A DNA stretch of 42,029 nt. It comes from Streptomyces sp. CBMA123. GTDB taxonomy: Bacteria > Actinomycetota > Actinomycetes > Streptomycetales > Streptomycetaceae. The stretch covers positions 1-42,029 of the forward strand of contig NZ_MECK01000607.1 of assembly GCF_014596465.1 (NCBI RefSeq), written 5' to 3'. Positions 1 to 7,292 of this stretch are shown piece after piece (the stretch's first letter is position 1; the number at the start of each line of letters is the position of its first letter). The position numbers were made by a program, and so were the translations under genes. Below the pieces are notes generated by a model. The model ran no database searches. It was not told where the DNA came from and saw only the letters and a list, made by a program, of their open reading frames with translations.

Positions 1-1
1 C

Positions 2-142
2 ACCGACCGCCGCATCGTCCTGCACTGCGCCGGCGGCAGCCGCTCCTCCATCGCCGCCAGCCTCCTGCGCCACCACGGCCACCCGCACGCCTACGACCTC
101 ATCGGCGGCTACGGCGCGTGGGAGGCCGCCCCGACGGCGTGA
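2..142 (+). CDS. Rhodanese-like domain protein, C-terminal part (partial)
   Basis: An open frame enters from the left edge and ends at a TGA after 46 codons. It contains HCAGGSRSS, the rhodanese active-site loop with its catalytic Cys. It then runs through an alpha-helical stretch to DLIGGYGAWEAA, the usual last turn of a rhodanese domain (GGxxAW). Rhodanese domains carry sulfur as a persulfide on that Cys. The N-terminal part lies outside the window, so a single-domain protein cannot be told from a fusion. The family call is firm; the substrate is unknown. Confidence 0.8.
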   Translation, partial: TDRRIVLHCAGGSRSSIAASLLRHHGHPHAYDLIGGYGAWEAAPTA

Positions 143-195
143 CCGCACCCGCGCGGCGCTGCGCCGGGGCAGCCCGGTGCGTCGTGTGCACGAAC

Positions 196-906
196 CTACT
201 GTCGGCGCTGTTCGGGGATCTCCGCGCGCCGCAGGTGCTCACGGATGAGCGTCGCGACAAGGTCTCCCTCGGACAAGCCGGCAGCGAAGGCAGCGCGTGT
301 GAAGGCGGCGCGCTGCTCCTGCGGGAGGATCACCGCCCTGATGGCGGCGGCATCAGGGTGCCGCCAGCTGCAGCACATGCGGCGATGGCACTGGTCGGCA
401 GATTCCGATCCGACGTTCGGCGTATTCCACGGCTTGAACGGATACCTGGCCAGCATTGCTTCGCACTCCGCGAACCGCTCCCACATCTCCTCCTTGCTCC
501 GGTGCCGTGCCGCTCCGAAATGGTGCCGGAACCAGTCGCGACGGTCGGTGTTCCGCAACTCGCGCCTGACTTTCTCCACTCGGCCTTCGAACCCTAGAGC
601 CATCCGCAACGGCATCATGCGGGTGTCGAAGCCGACATCCGGCCGCTCGCGGTGCAGCTTCTGGTCGGTGAACCACTGCTTCGCCGTACGCTTTCCTTTC
701 CAGTCGTTGCAGGGCTTGCATGCAGGGATGAAGTTCCACCAGACGTCCGCACCTTCGTCCGCGACCGGCGTCTCGTGATCCAACGTCGTCGCGGGCTCCG
801 TATCGCAGTAGGTGCACCTGCCCTCGTTGCCACTGAGGGTTGCCAGCCAGACGTACGTGTGTTGGATGCGGCGCGTGCCGCGACGGATGGTTGCCTGGGG
901 TGCCAT
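196..906 (-). CDS. HNH endonuclease domain protein
   Basis: A 236-residue protein with a compact HNH nuclease core near its N-terminus: a CxxC pair (TYCD), then LDHETPVADEG, then NFIPACKPCNDWKGKR. This matches the zinc-ribbon HNH pattern (His/Asp, Asn, CxxCN, Lys). The C-terminal half is not recognised; it is rich in charged helices and ends in a helix-turn-helix-like stretch (FTRAAFAAGLSEGDLV). I chose the ATG at 906 because AGAGAGGCG lies just upstream; an in-frame ATG at 936 is possible. The gene has visibly weaker G/C third-position bias than its neighbours and its promoter region is AT-rich, which suggests horizontal acquisition. No phage or restriction partner is visible, so the biological target is unknown. 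Confidence 0.75.
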   Translation of the reverse strand: MAPQATIRRGTRRIQHTYVWLATLSGNEGRCTYCDTEPATTLDHETPVADEGADVWWNFIPACKPCNDWKGKRTAKQWFTDQKLHRERPDVGFDTRMMPLRMALGFEGRVEKVRRELRNTDRRDWFRHHFGAARHRSKEEMWERFAECEAMLARYPFKPWNTPNVGSESADQCHRRMCCSWRHPDAAAIRAVILPQEQRAAFTRAAFAAGLSEGDLVATLIREHLRRAEIPEQRRQ

Positions 907-971
907 GAGTGATTCGCCTCTCTGATGTTGCATCAATTCGAAGTTGCTGGAGGCTAGCTGGCGCCACTGAC

Positions 972-993
972 AATGATCTGTGTAGAGATCATT
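972..993. promoter_or_regulatory. Inverted repeat upstream of the HNH gene
   Basis: AATGATCT, a 6-nt spacer, then AGATCATT: a perfect 8-bp inverted repeat in an AT-rich patch about 65 nt upstream of the HNH start. Its position and symmetry suit a repressor operator. A second perfect palindrome, CAGTGATCACTG, lies at 1034-1045. No cognate regulator is visible. Confidence 0.4.
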
Positions 994-1535
994 TATGAAT
1001 GGAAACCTCTCAAAGCGATGCGGGTGTGATCGCCAGTGATCACTGAGTGGCCAGGCGGTCGAGGTGCAAGGACGTGTGGGGTGTGAGGCCTCGGGGCGCG
1101 GCGCTTTAGGCTCGTCGTCACGGGGCCGTCTTCGAGCAGCCCGACGACGCGGTCCCGTACGGCGTGCTCACCGGCGACGCCCTGTTCATCGGCGAAGCGC
1201 CGGACGGCGCCGTCGGCGAGCATCCCGGCCACCCGGCCGTGGTCAAGGACGGGCAGGCGGTGGACGTCGGCGCTGCGGAAGGTGCGGTAGGCGGTGTCGA
1301 GGTCGTCGTCGGCGTCCACGATGGTGACCGGTGTGGTCATCAGGTCGGTGACCAGCTGCTCGGGATGGTGGCCGTGGGGGAGTCCGCGGTCGGTGAGGGT
1401 GCCGCTCAGTCGGCCGTGGTCGGTGACGAGGACGCAGCCGACGGCCTCCTGCTCAATCCGCAGGGCGGCCTTGACAGTCGTGGTGGTGGGATCGACGGTG
1501 ACCGGCGGCGCGGCCGTCAGATCTGCTGCCGTCAT
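993..1535 (-). CDS. CBS-domain pair protein (diverged copy)
   Basis: 180 residues. The start ATG at 1535 overlaps the OsmC stop as ATGA, so translation is probably coupled. The first CBS motif reads MTAADLTAAPPVTVD...GCVLVTDHGRLSGTLTDRG; the second begins DLMTTPVTIVDADDDLDTAYRTF and ends HRLPVLDHGRVAGML. CBS pairs normally bind adenosine nucleotides and act as energy sensors. Compared with the paralogue at 16824-17249, this copy lacks five residues (DLALR) after LTDR. Its C-terminus beyond VAGML is also unrelated and longer, ending in a low-complexity tail next to the AT-rich patch. It may be losing function. Family call strong, function inferred. Confidence 0.75.
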   Translation of the reverse strand: MTAADLTAAPPVTVDPTTTTVKAALRIEQEAVGCVLVTDHGRLSGTLTDRGLPHGHHPEQLVTDLMTTPVTIVDADDDLDTAYRTFRSADVHRLPVLDHGRVAGMLADGAVRRFADEQGVAGEHAVRDRVVGLLEDGPVTTSLKRRAPRPHTPHVLAPRPPGHSVITGDHTRIALRGFHS

Positions 1536-2194
1536 GACGCCCGGCCCGCGGTGTTGCCGTTGAGGGAGACGGTGACCTCGGGCGGGTGGTCGAGCGTGTT
1601 CTTCACCGTGCAGTGGCGGACGACCGCGAGCAGCCCGGGGGCCTGCTCGGGCGGCAGGCCGGGGGCGGTGACCTCGATGGACACCGTGGCGATCCTGGCC
1701 GGGCGGTCCTGGGCCATGGTGTAGTCCGCGGTGACGTGGAGACCGTCCCGGGTGAGGCCGTGCCGGTCGAGGTAGCCGCCGGCGTAGTGGGCGGTACAGG
1801 AGGCCAGGGCGGAGGCGCACAGTTCGACCGGGGTCGGTGCGGCGTCTCCGCCACCTGCGTCGAGGGGTTGGTCGACGGTCAGGACGTGCGACCGGACGTC
1901 GACGGCGTACAGGTCTCCCGCCACCGGGTCGACCTCGATCCGGCCGGGCTGTGGAGTCTGTGGCCGCTCAAGGAGGGTGGCCTGGCGTAGCAGCATCCCG
2001 GCCAGCTGCCGGGCCTCGGCCGCAGTGAGCGAGATCCAGACCTGGTGGACGTCGTACGGTTCGAGGGGCGTGTCGAGCACGATGCGACCGCTGTCCGGCA
2101 GGACTTCCGGGGTGTAGCGGGACACCGCGACGGTCCGCCCGGCGGCGGTGTGCATCAGCTGCTGGGTGGTGGTGCGGGAGTCGTCGGTCAGCAC
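1532..2194 (-). CDS. OsmC-family protein with N-terminal extension
   Basis: 220 residues from GTG 2194, preceded by GGAGGC at 2201-2206. Residues about 85-220 form an OsmC/Ohr-type domain with two expected cysteines, in ELCASALASC and in VVRHCTVKNTLDHPP. The family reduces organic hydroperoxides through these thiols. Residues 1-80 are an extra module (TQQLMHTAAGRTVAVSRYTPEV...DVHQVWISLTAAEARQLAGML) not found in plain OsmC. A closely related N-terminal module is preserved in the fossil copy at 17246-17419. The gene is first in an OsmC-CBS operon with a DosR/OsdR-like box 87 nt upstream of its start. Confidence 0.85.
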   Translation of the reverse strand: MLTDDSRTTTQQLMHTAAGRTVAVSRYTPEVLPDSGRIVLDTPLEPYDVHQVWISLTAAEARQLAGMLLRQATLLERPQTPQPGRIEVDPVAGDLYAVDVRSHVLTVDQPLDAGGGDAAPTPVELCASALASCTAHYAGGYLDRHGLTRDGLHVTADYTMAQDRPARIATVSIEVTAPGLPPEQAPGLLAVVRHCTVKNTLDHPPEVTVSLNGNTAGRAS

Positions 2195-2281
2195 GGCCGT
2201 GCCTCCGGGTGCTCAGTGCCCGGCACGGGGTCGACCGGGCCTCTGTCATCCAGGAGACCGCTTGCCGGGCGCGCGGCGGCA

Positions 2282-2295
2282 GGGCCGTTCGGCCC
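2282..2295. promoter_or_regulatory. Putative DosR/OsdR-type box upstream of the OsmC operon
   Basis: GGGCCGTTCGGCCC, a dyad of the recurrent GGGCC-N4-GGCCC type. It lies 87 nt upstream of the OsmC start and also faces the small gene at 2464. The surrounding bases match those upstream of the fossil copy at 17419, showing that the promoter was duplicated with the genes. Confidence 0.6.
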
Positions 2296-2463
2296 GCCAC
2301 CCGGCCCCATCGGCCGGGCCGGAGGGGGAGTCCGGGGAGCGCCTGGCGAGGCCGGACGTACCAGAGGGCAAGGGCGGGGAGGCCCGCCCGTACGGACCCT
2401 GCGCCTCTCGGAGCCGTCACGCCCGACGCGGGATGGTGGACGCAATCCAACGAGGGGCGGAAG

Positions 2464-2670
2464 GTGAGTTCGATGATCATCTCGGAGACGACGGAGTTCC
2501 ACATCGGCGACCGCGTGTGCGTCTACCGCGAATCGTCCTACGGCACGATCGAGAGCGCCGTGGTGGTGGACGCCCCGGCTGACCACAGCCTCCGGGTGGA
2601 GTTCACCGACGGCCACCGCAACCACCTCCGCAACGGCCGCATCGAGCTCGTGGCCCAAGCCGTTCGGTGA
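2464..2670 (+). CDS. Small hypothetical protein, SH3-like beta-barrel candidate
   Basis: A 68-residue protein from GTG 2464; an ATG at 2473 would give 65 residues. GGGGCGGAAG precedes the GTG and AAGGTGAG precedes the ATG, so the start is ambiguous. The sequence HIGDRVCVYRESSYGTIESAVVVDAP...LRVEFTDGHRNHLRNGRIELV alternates hydrophobic residues as in a small beta-barrel, resembling DUF1918-type stress proteins without a clear match. Base composition and codon use match the host. It sits between the OsmC operon and the nitroreductase in the stress island. Function unknown. Confidence 0.6.
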   Translation: MSSMIISETTEFHIGDRVCVYRESSYGTIESAVVVDAPADHSLRVEFTDGHRNHLRNGRIELVAQAVR

Positions 2671-2713
2671 AGCCGAGCCGTCCGCACACAAGGTCCCCCG
2701 GCCGCTGCGGGCA

Positions 2714-2727
2714 GGGCCGTTGGGCCC
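2714..2727. promoter_or_regulatory. Putative DosR/OsdR-type box upstream of the nitroreductase
   Basis: GGGCCGTTGGGCCC, 82 nt before the nitroreductase ATG. It has the same half-sites and spacing as the box at 2282-2295. Confidence 0.6.
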
Positions 2728-2809
2728 TCGCCGGACACCGCCGACGCGGTGGATCCTCGAATCACCGGCGCTCCCCGCCGGGAGCAGCGGCAGCAGGGAG
2801 TGAACCATC

Positions 2810-3796
2810 ATGACCACCGGAACTGCCCTCACCACCGCCGACCTGCGTGTGCTGGCCGAGGCTGGAGGCCTGGCACCGTCGCTGCACAACAGCCAGCCCT
2901 GGCGCTTCCGCCCCACCCCCGACCTGCTCGGCCTGGAGGTCCACGCGGACCTGAACCGGGCCGTCCCCGCCGCCGACCCGGACGGGCGGGCGCTGCACAT
3001 CTCGCTCGGCGCCGCCGTGTTCAACCTGCGGGTGGCCGCTGCCCACCTCGGCCGCGAGGCCGTCGTCCAGCTGCTCCCGAACGGCGCGGAGGCGCAGCCG
3101 CGCGCCGTCCTCGACCTTTCGGCACCGGCCCGCTCAGCACAGCCCTTCGGAGCTGACCTCTACCCGGCCATCGCGGGGCGCCACTCCAGCCGGCACCCGT
3201 TCACCAACCGGGACGTCCCCGAAGCGATCGTCGCCGACCTGATCACGGCCGCCCGGGACGAAGGCGTCACCCTCACCGTGCTGGAGGAGCACGGCGTACG
3301 CCGAGTCCTCGACCTCACCGCCGAGGCCGAGGCCCGGATCGCGGCCGATGTCACCCGCGAGGCCGAGACCCGCCGCTGGCTGCGCCTGGAACCGTCCTTC
3401 GACGGCATCCCGCTGGCCGCCCTCGGCGAGCACGACCGCGACGCCCGCGTCCCGATGCGGGGGTTCACCGGCCATCCGCCGCGCCACACCACCCCAGCCG
3501 AACGCTTCGAGGCCCTGCCCCAACTCGCCACCCTCACCACCCACTCCGACGGCCAGGCGGAATGGCTGCGGACCGGACAGGCGATGGAACGGGTCTGGTT
3601 GCTCGCCACCGTCCACGGCCTGCGTGCCTCCGTCCTGCACCAGGCCGTCGAGATCCCCGACACCCGCTGGCGCCTGCGCGACACCGCCGAGGGGCCGGCG
3701 AACGTCCAACTGGTTCTGCGCCTTGGCTACGGCCCGCCCGGTGCGGCCAGTCCGCGCCGTCGGGTCGAGGACGTCCTCGACCAGGTGTATGGATGA
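2810..3796 (+). CDS. Acg-family FMN-binding nitroreductase-like protein
   Basis: 328 residues from ATG 2810 with GGGAG upstream. The N-terminal APSLHNSQPWRF (residues 22-33) is the hallmark FMN-contact motif of the Acg/nitroreductase fold. GRHSSRHPFTNRDVP and the C-terminal LVLRLGYGPPGAASPRRRVEDVL are also typical of Acg. The family in Mycobacterium (Rv2032/Acg) is strongly hypoxia- and DosR-induced and is thought to sequester or use flavin rather than act as a classical nitroreductase. The gene has its own upstream box and ends 3 nt from the convergent USP gene. Family call strong; catalytic role unproven. Confidence 0.9.
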   Translation: MTTGTALTTADLRVLAEAGGLAPSLHNSQPWRFRPTPDLLGLEVHADLNRAVPAADPDGRALHISLGAAVFNLRVAAAHLGREAVVQLLPNGAEAQPRAVLDLSAPARSAQPFGADLYPAIAGRHSSRHPFTNRDVPEAIVADLITAARDEGVTLTVLEEHGVRRVLDLTAEAEARIAADVTREAETRRWLRLEPSFDGIPLAALGEHDRDARVPMRGFTGHPPRHTTPAERFEALPQLATLTTHSDGQAEWLRTGQAMERVWLLATVHGLRASVLHQAVEIPDTRWRLRDTAEGPANVQLVLRLGYGPPGAASPRRRVEDVLDQVYG

Positions 3797-3799
3797 GCG

Positions 3800-4237
3800 T
3801 CACTGCGGGCGGACGATGACCACCGGGCAGGTGGCGTGCTGAGCGCAGCGCATGCTCACCGAACCGAGCAGCGCACGGGTGAAACCGCTGTGCCCGTGAC
3901 TGCCCACCACCAGTACCTCGGCTCCCCTCGCTGCTTTCAGGAGGACGTCGGAGGGGTCGCCCAGGACCAGGCGTTCCCGCACCTCTACCGGTCGGTCCGG
4001 CCCGAGCACCTCTCCGAGTTCCTCGGCGAACCGCTGCTGGGCGAGATTCTCGTCGAAGGACGTGTCGACCACCGGCGCGGACCAGCCGTAGTGGCTCGGC
4101 GGTTCCCAGGCGCCCACGGCGTCCACGACCCCGCCGGTGAGCGTCGCGTGTCGGATCGCCCAGCGCAGTGCGGCGTACGACGACGGAGAGCCGTCGACGC
4201 CGACCACGATGCGGGGAGCGGAGTCATTCGCGTCCAT
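3800..4237 (-). CDS. Universal stress protein, single domain
   Basis: 145 residues. The N-terminal RIVVGVDGSPSS and the C-terminal GSHGHSGFTRALLGS from residue 112 form the G-x2-G-x9-G-S ATP-binding loop, so this is an ATP-binding type USP. I chose ATG 4237 (MDANDSAPRIVVG); a longer frame upstream is composition noise. It is the last gene of a leftward series after the SQR-like gene, with a 122-nt gap, and is convergent with the nitroreductase. It acts in the cytoplasm, presumably as a nucleotide-dependent stress regulator. Confidence 0.9.
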   Translation of the reverse strand: MDANDSAPRIVVGVDGSPSSYAALRWAIRHATLTGGVVDAVGAWEPPSHYGWSAPVVDTSFDENLAQQRFAEELGEVLGPDRPVEVRERLVLGDPSDVLLKAARGAEVLVVGSHGHSGFTRALLGSVSMRCAQHATCPVVIVRPQ

Positions 4238-4359
4238 CTGTACCGTCACCGTCCTGTAGGCGGTCGCCCCTCCCACCACGGTGGGTGCCGTCCGCCGTCG
4301 CCGCCAGCACGGCCCGGCACCCGGGTGACGGCACAGGTGCCCGGCCGGGGCGGGGACCG

Positions 4360-5318
4360 TCAGGACGGGCCGGTGGCGAGGGTGCGGCACATCCCGTCGA
4401 GGGCCAGCTGCATCGCCTGCCAGGGGCGTCCGCCGGGGAACGGCCGGCCGGCGCGGAACCGGACGGGCAGGTAGACGCCGAGCGCCTTCTTCCCGAGCCG
4501 CCAGAGCGGGGACGTGCCGACGCGGTAGAGGTCGCCGGCGTCGGCCGAGGCGCGTACGGGCAGTGCCGGGTCACGGGTCTCCTCCAGCGGCACCTGGGCG
4601 AAGGTGGCCTTGTCGGGCATCTCCGTCACACACATGCTGACCGGCTCGAACGGGCTTGGGCGGTACGGCAGTTCGAGTGCGACCACGGTGTCGATGTGGT
4701 CGGCGACGGCGTCGGCCTGGAGGAAGGCCAGGAAGGCCTGCTTGACGGGGAAGTCCCCGGCGTCGCCCGGGGCGTAGATCTGCGGGTGCCCCTGGACCTG
4801 CCTGGTGGCGGAGAGGGTGCGCAGGAAGCCGCGGTCGTCGTGCGGCAGGTCGGGGTGGTCCACCGCGGCGACGTACGGCGGGAAGGCGATGAGCAGGTCG
4901 AAGGGCCGGGCGGTGCCGTCGGTGTAGCGGACCGCGTCCTCGCCGACCTTGTCGACCTCGGCCGAGGTGTGGCCCTCGATGCCCCGGGCGGCGAACTCCT
5001 GCTCCACCACCTGGGCAGGCGTGGGCCGAAGGCCTGGACGTAGCCGGACTCGTAGGTGGTCCAGGTGAGGTGGACGAGGGGGCGGAGGCCGGCCCGGCGC
5101 AGCCAGGTGTCCAGCATCAGCGCGATCTCGTACAGCGGCCCGGCGCACTTGTCGGCGCCGAAGGGCAGGTAGACGGTGTTGGGCTTGAAGAGGAAGTCCT
5201 CCCGGTCGGCGGTGAGCGTGATGCGGACGCGGTCGCCGAGCCGGTGGCGGAGGGTGAAGGCCGTCTCCAGGCCGGCGAAGCCCCCGCCGGCGACCAGGAC
5301 GTGCGGTTTCGCGGTCAT
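4360..5318 (-). pseudogene. SQR/NDH-2-like FAD oxidoreductase, interrupted by a frameshift
   Basis: The protein begins MTAKPHVLVAGGGFAGLETA, an FAD-binding Rossmann motif (residues 8-20). It ends in a second FAD segment, QIYAPGDAGDFPVKQAF, and a hydrophobic C-terminus, the plan of sulfide:quinone oxidoreductase or type II NADH dehydrogenase-like flavoproteins. The two halves lie in different frames. The first is open to about 5025 (ESGYVQAFGP); the second continues as PTPAQVVEQEFAARG. Restoring one base in the GGG run at 5023-5025 would give one protein of 319 residues, a normal length. Its start overlaps the upstream XRE/PPOX stop as ATGA. Either a recent inactivation or a sequencing error. 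Confidence 0.8.
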
Positions 5319-6025
5319 CGCGGGATCTCCTCCTCGATGATCGGGGGACCGTCGGGGCGGATGATCCGGCCCGAGATCCCGGTGGGCTTGATGCGCATCC
5401 AGGTGTCCCGGGTGCCGCCCGCCCAGGGGCGCGGGTCGGCGTGCTGCTGGAACCAGTGCACGGCCTCCTCCTCGGTGACCGTCGATGCGGTGCCGTTCAC
5501 CAGGACGCTCCAGCCGGTGGCGAACGCCTCGTCCAACTGGTCGACCTCGAAGGCGACTTCGCTGCCAGCCGCCCGGGACAGGGTGCCGTCCGCCTCAGTG
5601 CGGTAGAGGATGCCGGCGTCCAGCACCCGGTAGTTGACGGGCAGCGCCACCAGTCCGCGCGGCGCGGCCAGGATCACCCGGCCGACGCCGCCGGGGCTGA
5701 GCTTGGCCCAGCAGGCCGCCGCGTCCAGCTCCTCCAGCCGGACGCGCGTGTTGGCGCGGGCCCGGCCGGACGGGACATCGCGGCCGCCGCCGAGCAGGTC
5801 GGTGACCGTGGTGTCGAGCGCGTCGGCGATCCGGGCCAGGGTGGTGACGCCGACCGGGACGGGGTGCGTCTCCAGGTACTCCAGGAACCCCGGGTCCAGC
5901 CCGCCGCGCTCCGCCACCAGCTCGCGGGTGAGCCCCAGTCGGGCACGGCGGCGGGCGACCCGGCGGCCGAGGTCGCCGGGGTCGGCCGGGCGGGGGTGTG
6001 CCCGGCCTTCGTTCGTGGTCCGCAT
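5315..6025 (-). CDS. XRE helix-turn-helix / PPOX flavin-binding fusion protein
   Basis: 236 residues. Residues about 17-75 form an XRE-type helix-turn-helix (GRRVARRRARLGLTRELVAE, then VTTLARIADALDTTVTDLLGG). Residues about 95-205 form a pyridoxamine-phosphate-oxidase-like split barrel (LSPGGVGRVILAAPRGLVAL, VLVNGTASTV), which binds flavin nucleotide or F420 in relatives. The arrangement suggests a DNA-binding protein gated by a flavin or redox ligand. It lies 14 nt after the tandem USP gene and overlaps the SQR-like gene by 4 nt, so it is co-transcribed with both. GGAGGAG near its 3' end supplies the ribosome site for the next gene. Confidence 0.85.
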   Translation of the reverse strand: MRTTNEGRAHPRPADPGDLGRRVARRRARLGLTRELVAERGGLDPGFLEYLETHPVPVGVTTLARIADALDTTVTDLLGGGRDVPSGRARANTRVRLEELDAAACWAKLSPGGVGRVILAAPRGLVALPVNYRVLDAGILYRTEADGTLSRAAGSEVAFEVDQLDEAFATGWSVLVNGTASTVTEEEAVHWFQQHADPRPWAGGTRDTWMRIKPTGISGRIIRPDGPPIIEEEIPR

Positions 6026-6039
6026 GTCGACCTCCTCGG

Positions 6040-6897
6040 TCAGGCCTGGATGCCGTTCGGGACGATCACCAGCGGGACGGTGCAGCGGTGCACCAGGGCC
6101 CGCCCGGTAGAGCCGAACAGCAGGCCGCGGAAGCCGCCGAGGCCCCTGCTGCCGATGACCAGGCAGCGGGCGCGGGTCGCGACGGCGGCCAGCATCGGAG
6201 CGGGGGAGCCGGTGAGCACCTCGCGCCGGACCCGGATGTCCGGGTACTTCTCCTGCCAGCCGGCCATGGCCTCGGACAGGTCCACCAGGGACTCCTCGAT
6301 CAGGCCGGGCCGGCCGACCTCAGTGGGGCGTCGGACCTCCACGGCCTGAACGTCGGCCCCGACGAGCGACGCCTCCTCGAAGGCGAAGCCGATCGCGGCC
6401 CGGGACGCCTCCGAGCCGTCCACCCCGACCACGACCGACCCGGGCCCGGACAGATCCTCGGGCGGCTCGGGAACGAGGGCGATCGGGCAGTTCAGGTGAC
6501 CGACCAGGGACGCACCCTTGGAACCGATCGGCAGCGCGGAGCGTGCCTCCGTCAGCCGGCGGATGCCGAGGACGAGCTGGGCGGCCTCGTCGGCCGCCTC
6601 GCGCAGCACCCGTACCGGGCGGCCCTCGGCCAGCTTCGTGGTGATCTCCAGCCCGGGGTGCCGCTCGGCGGCCAGTAGCCGGGCGGTGTCCAGCAGCGCG
6701 TCACCGGCGGCCCGCAGGCCGATCACCCGGTGGTGGCCCTCCTCCTCCGGCTGACCGGTCGGCCACTCCTGGGCGTGCAGCAGTTGCAGCGGCAGGCCGC
6801 GTCCGGCAGCCTCGTCCGCCGCCCAGCGCACGGCCCAGCGGCTCGCCTCGGAGCGGTCGACGCCCACGATCACGGGGCGGTTCTCGAAGCCGTTCAT
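6040..6897 (-). CDS. Tandem-domain universal stress protein
   Basis: 285 residues with two USP domains. Domain 1 (about 1-145) starts RPVIVGVDRSEASRWAVRWA but its C-terminal loop (LGIRRLTEARSALPIGSKG) departs from G-x2-G-x9-G. Domain 2 starts SVVVGVDGSEASRAA and keeps the full loop GSRGLGGFRGLLFGS. ATP binding is therefore likely only in domain 2. It is the first gene of the USP, XRE/PPOX, SQR-like, USP operon and is divergent from the hydrogenase operon, with a box 95 nt upstream. Confidence 0.92.
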   Translation of the reverse strand: MNGFENRPVIVGVDRSEASRWAVRWAADEAAGRGLPLQLLHAQEWPTGQPEEEGHHRVIGLRAAGDALLDTARLLAAERHPGLEITTKLAEGRPVRVLREAADEAAQLVLGIRRLTEARSALPIGSKGASLVGHLNCPIALVPEPPEDLSGPGSVVVGVDGSEASRAAIGFAFEEASLVGADVQAVEVRRPTEVGRPGLIEESLVDLSEAMAGWQEKYPDIRVRREVLTGSPAPMLAAVATRARCLVIGSRGLGGFRGLLFGSTGRALVHRCTVPLVIVPNGIQA

Positions 6898-6992
6898 CGC
6901 AGACTCCTTCGTCGGCCCCGGCCGGCGCCGTCACCGGCTCTGTGCGGAGCCTTGACCACCCTCATCGTCGGCCGCCGCCGGCCGCGCGGGCA

Positions 6993-7007
6993 GGGCCGGT
7001 CGGTCCC
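6993..7007. promoter_or_regulatory. Putative DosR/OsdR-type box upstream of the tandem USP
   Basis: GGGCC-GGTCG-GTCCC, the 5-base-spacer form of the dyad, 95 nt upstream of the USP start. Its right half-site GTCCC is identical to the M. tuberculosis DosR half-site. Confidence 0.55.
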
Positions 7008-7167
7008 GTACCGCAGACCGGTGGGCCCTGACCGGCCCCGAGCCCGCCCCGGTCAGCGATCCGGCCCGGCCGGCCACCCGGCGCCGGCGGATCGCGTCCT
7101 CGTGCCCGGCCCGTTCGGCTCAGGCCTTCGCGAGGCACCGGGCCACGGTCCTGTGCGGCGCGGCGGA

Positions 7168-7182
7168 GGGCCCCGACGGCCC
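7168..7182. promoter_or_regulatory. Putative DosR/OsdR-type box upstream of the hydrogenase operon
   Basis: GGGCC-CCGAC-GGCCC, 110 nt upstream of the first hydrogenase gene. Confidence 0.5.
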
Positions 7183-7292
7183 CCGGCCCGGGGCCGGGCG
7201 GCCCCTGCGGAATCCCGGGGCGCGGTGGACAGTGGAACTACGCGTACCACCCACCCCCGGGAGGTACCGGGGACCGGCCCGAGGACAACCCG

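Larger units (their letters stand above)
6898..7292. other. Divergent control region between the USP operon and the hydrogenase operon
   Basis: No gene is visible in these 395 bases. The region is very GC-rich and contains palindromic GGGCC/GGCCC sites at 6993-7007 (toward the USP operon), around 7023-7038 (weaker) and at 7168-7182 (toward hydB). Such spacing suits a shared, bidirectional stress-controlled promoter region. I could not place -10/-35 elements confidently. Confidence 0.6.

Noticed and set aside
4352..4370. A GGGGACCG...GGACGGGCC dyad-like word near the USP/SQR junction
   Set aside because: It is inside the end of the SQR-like gene and the symmetry is poor; not counted as a regulator box.
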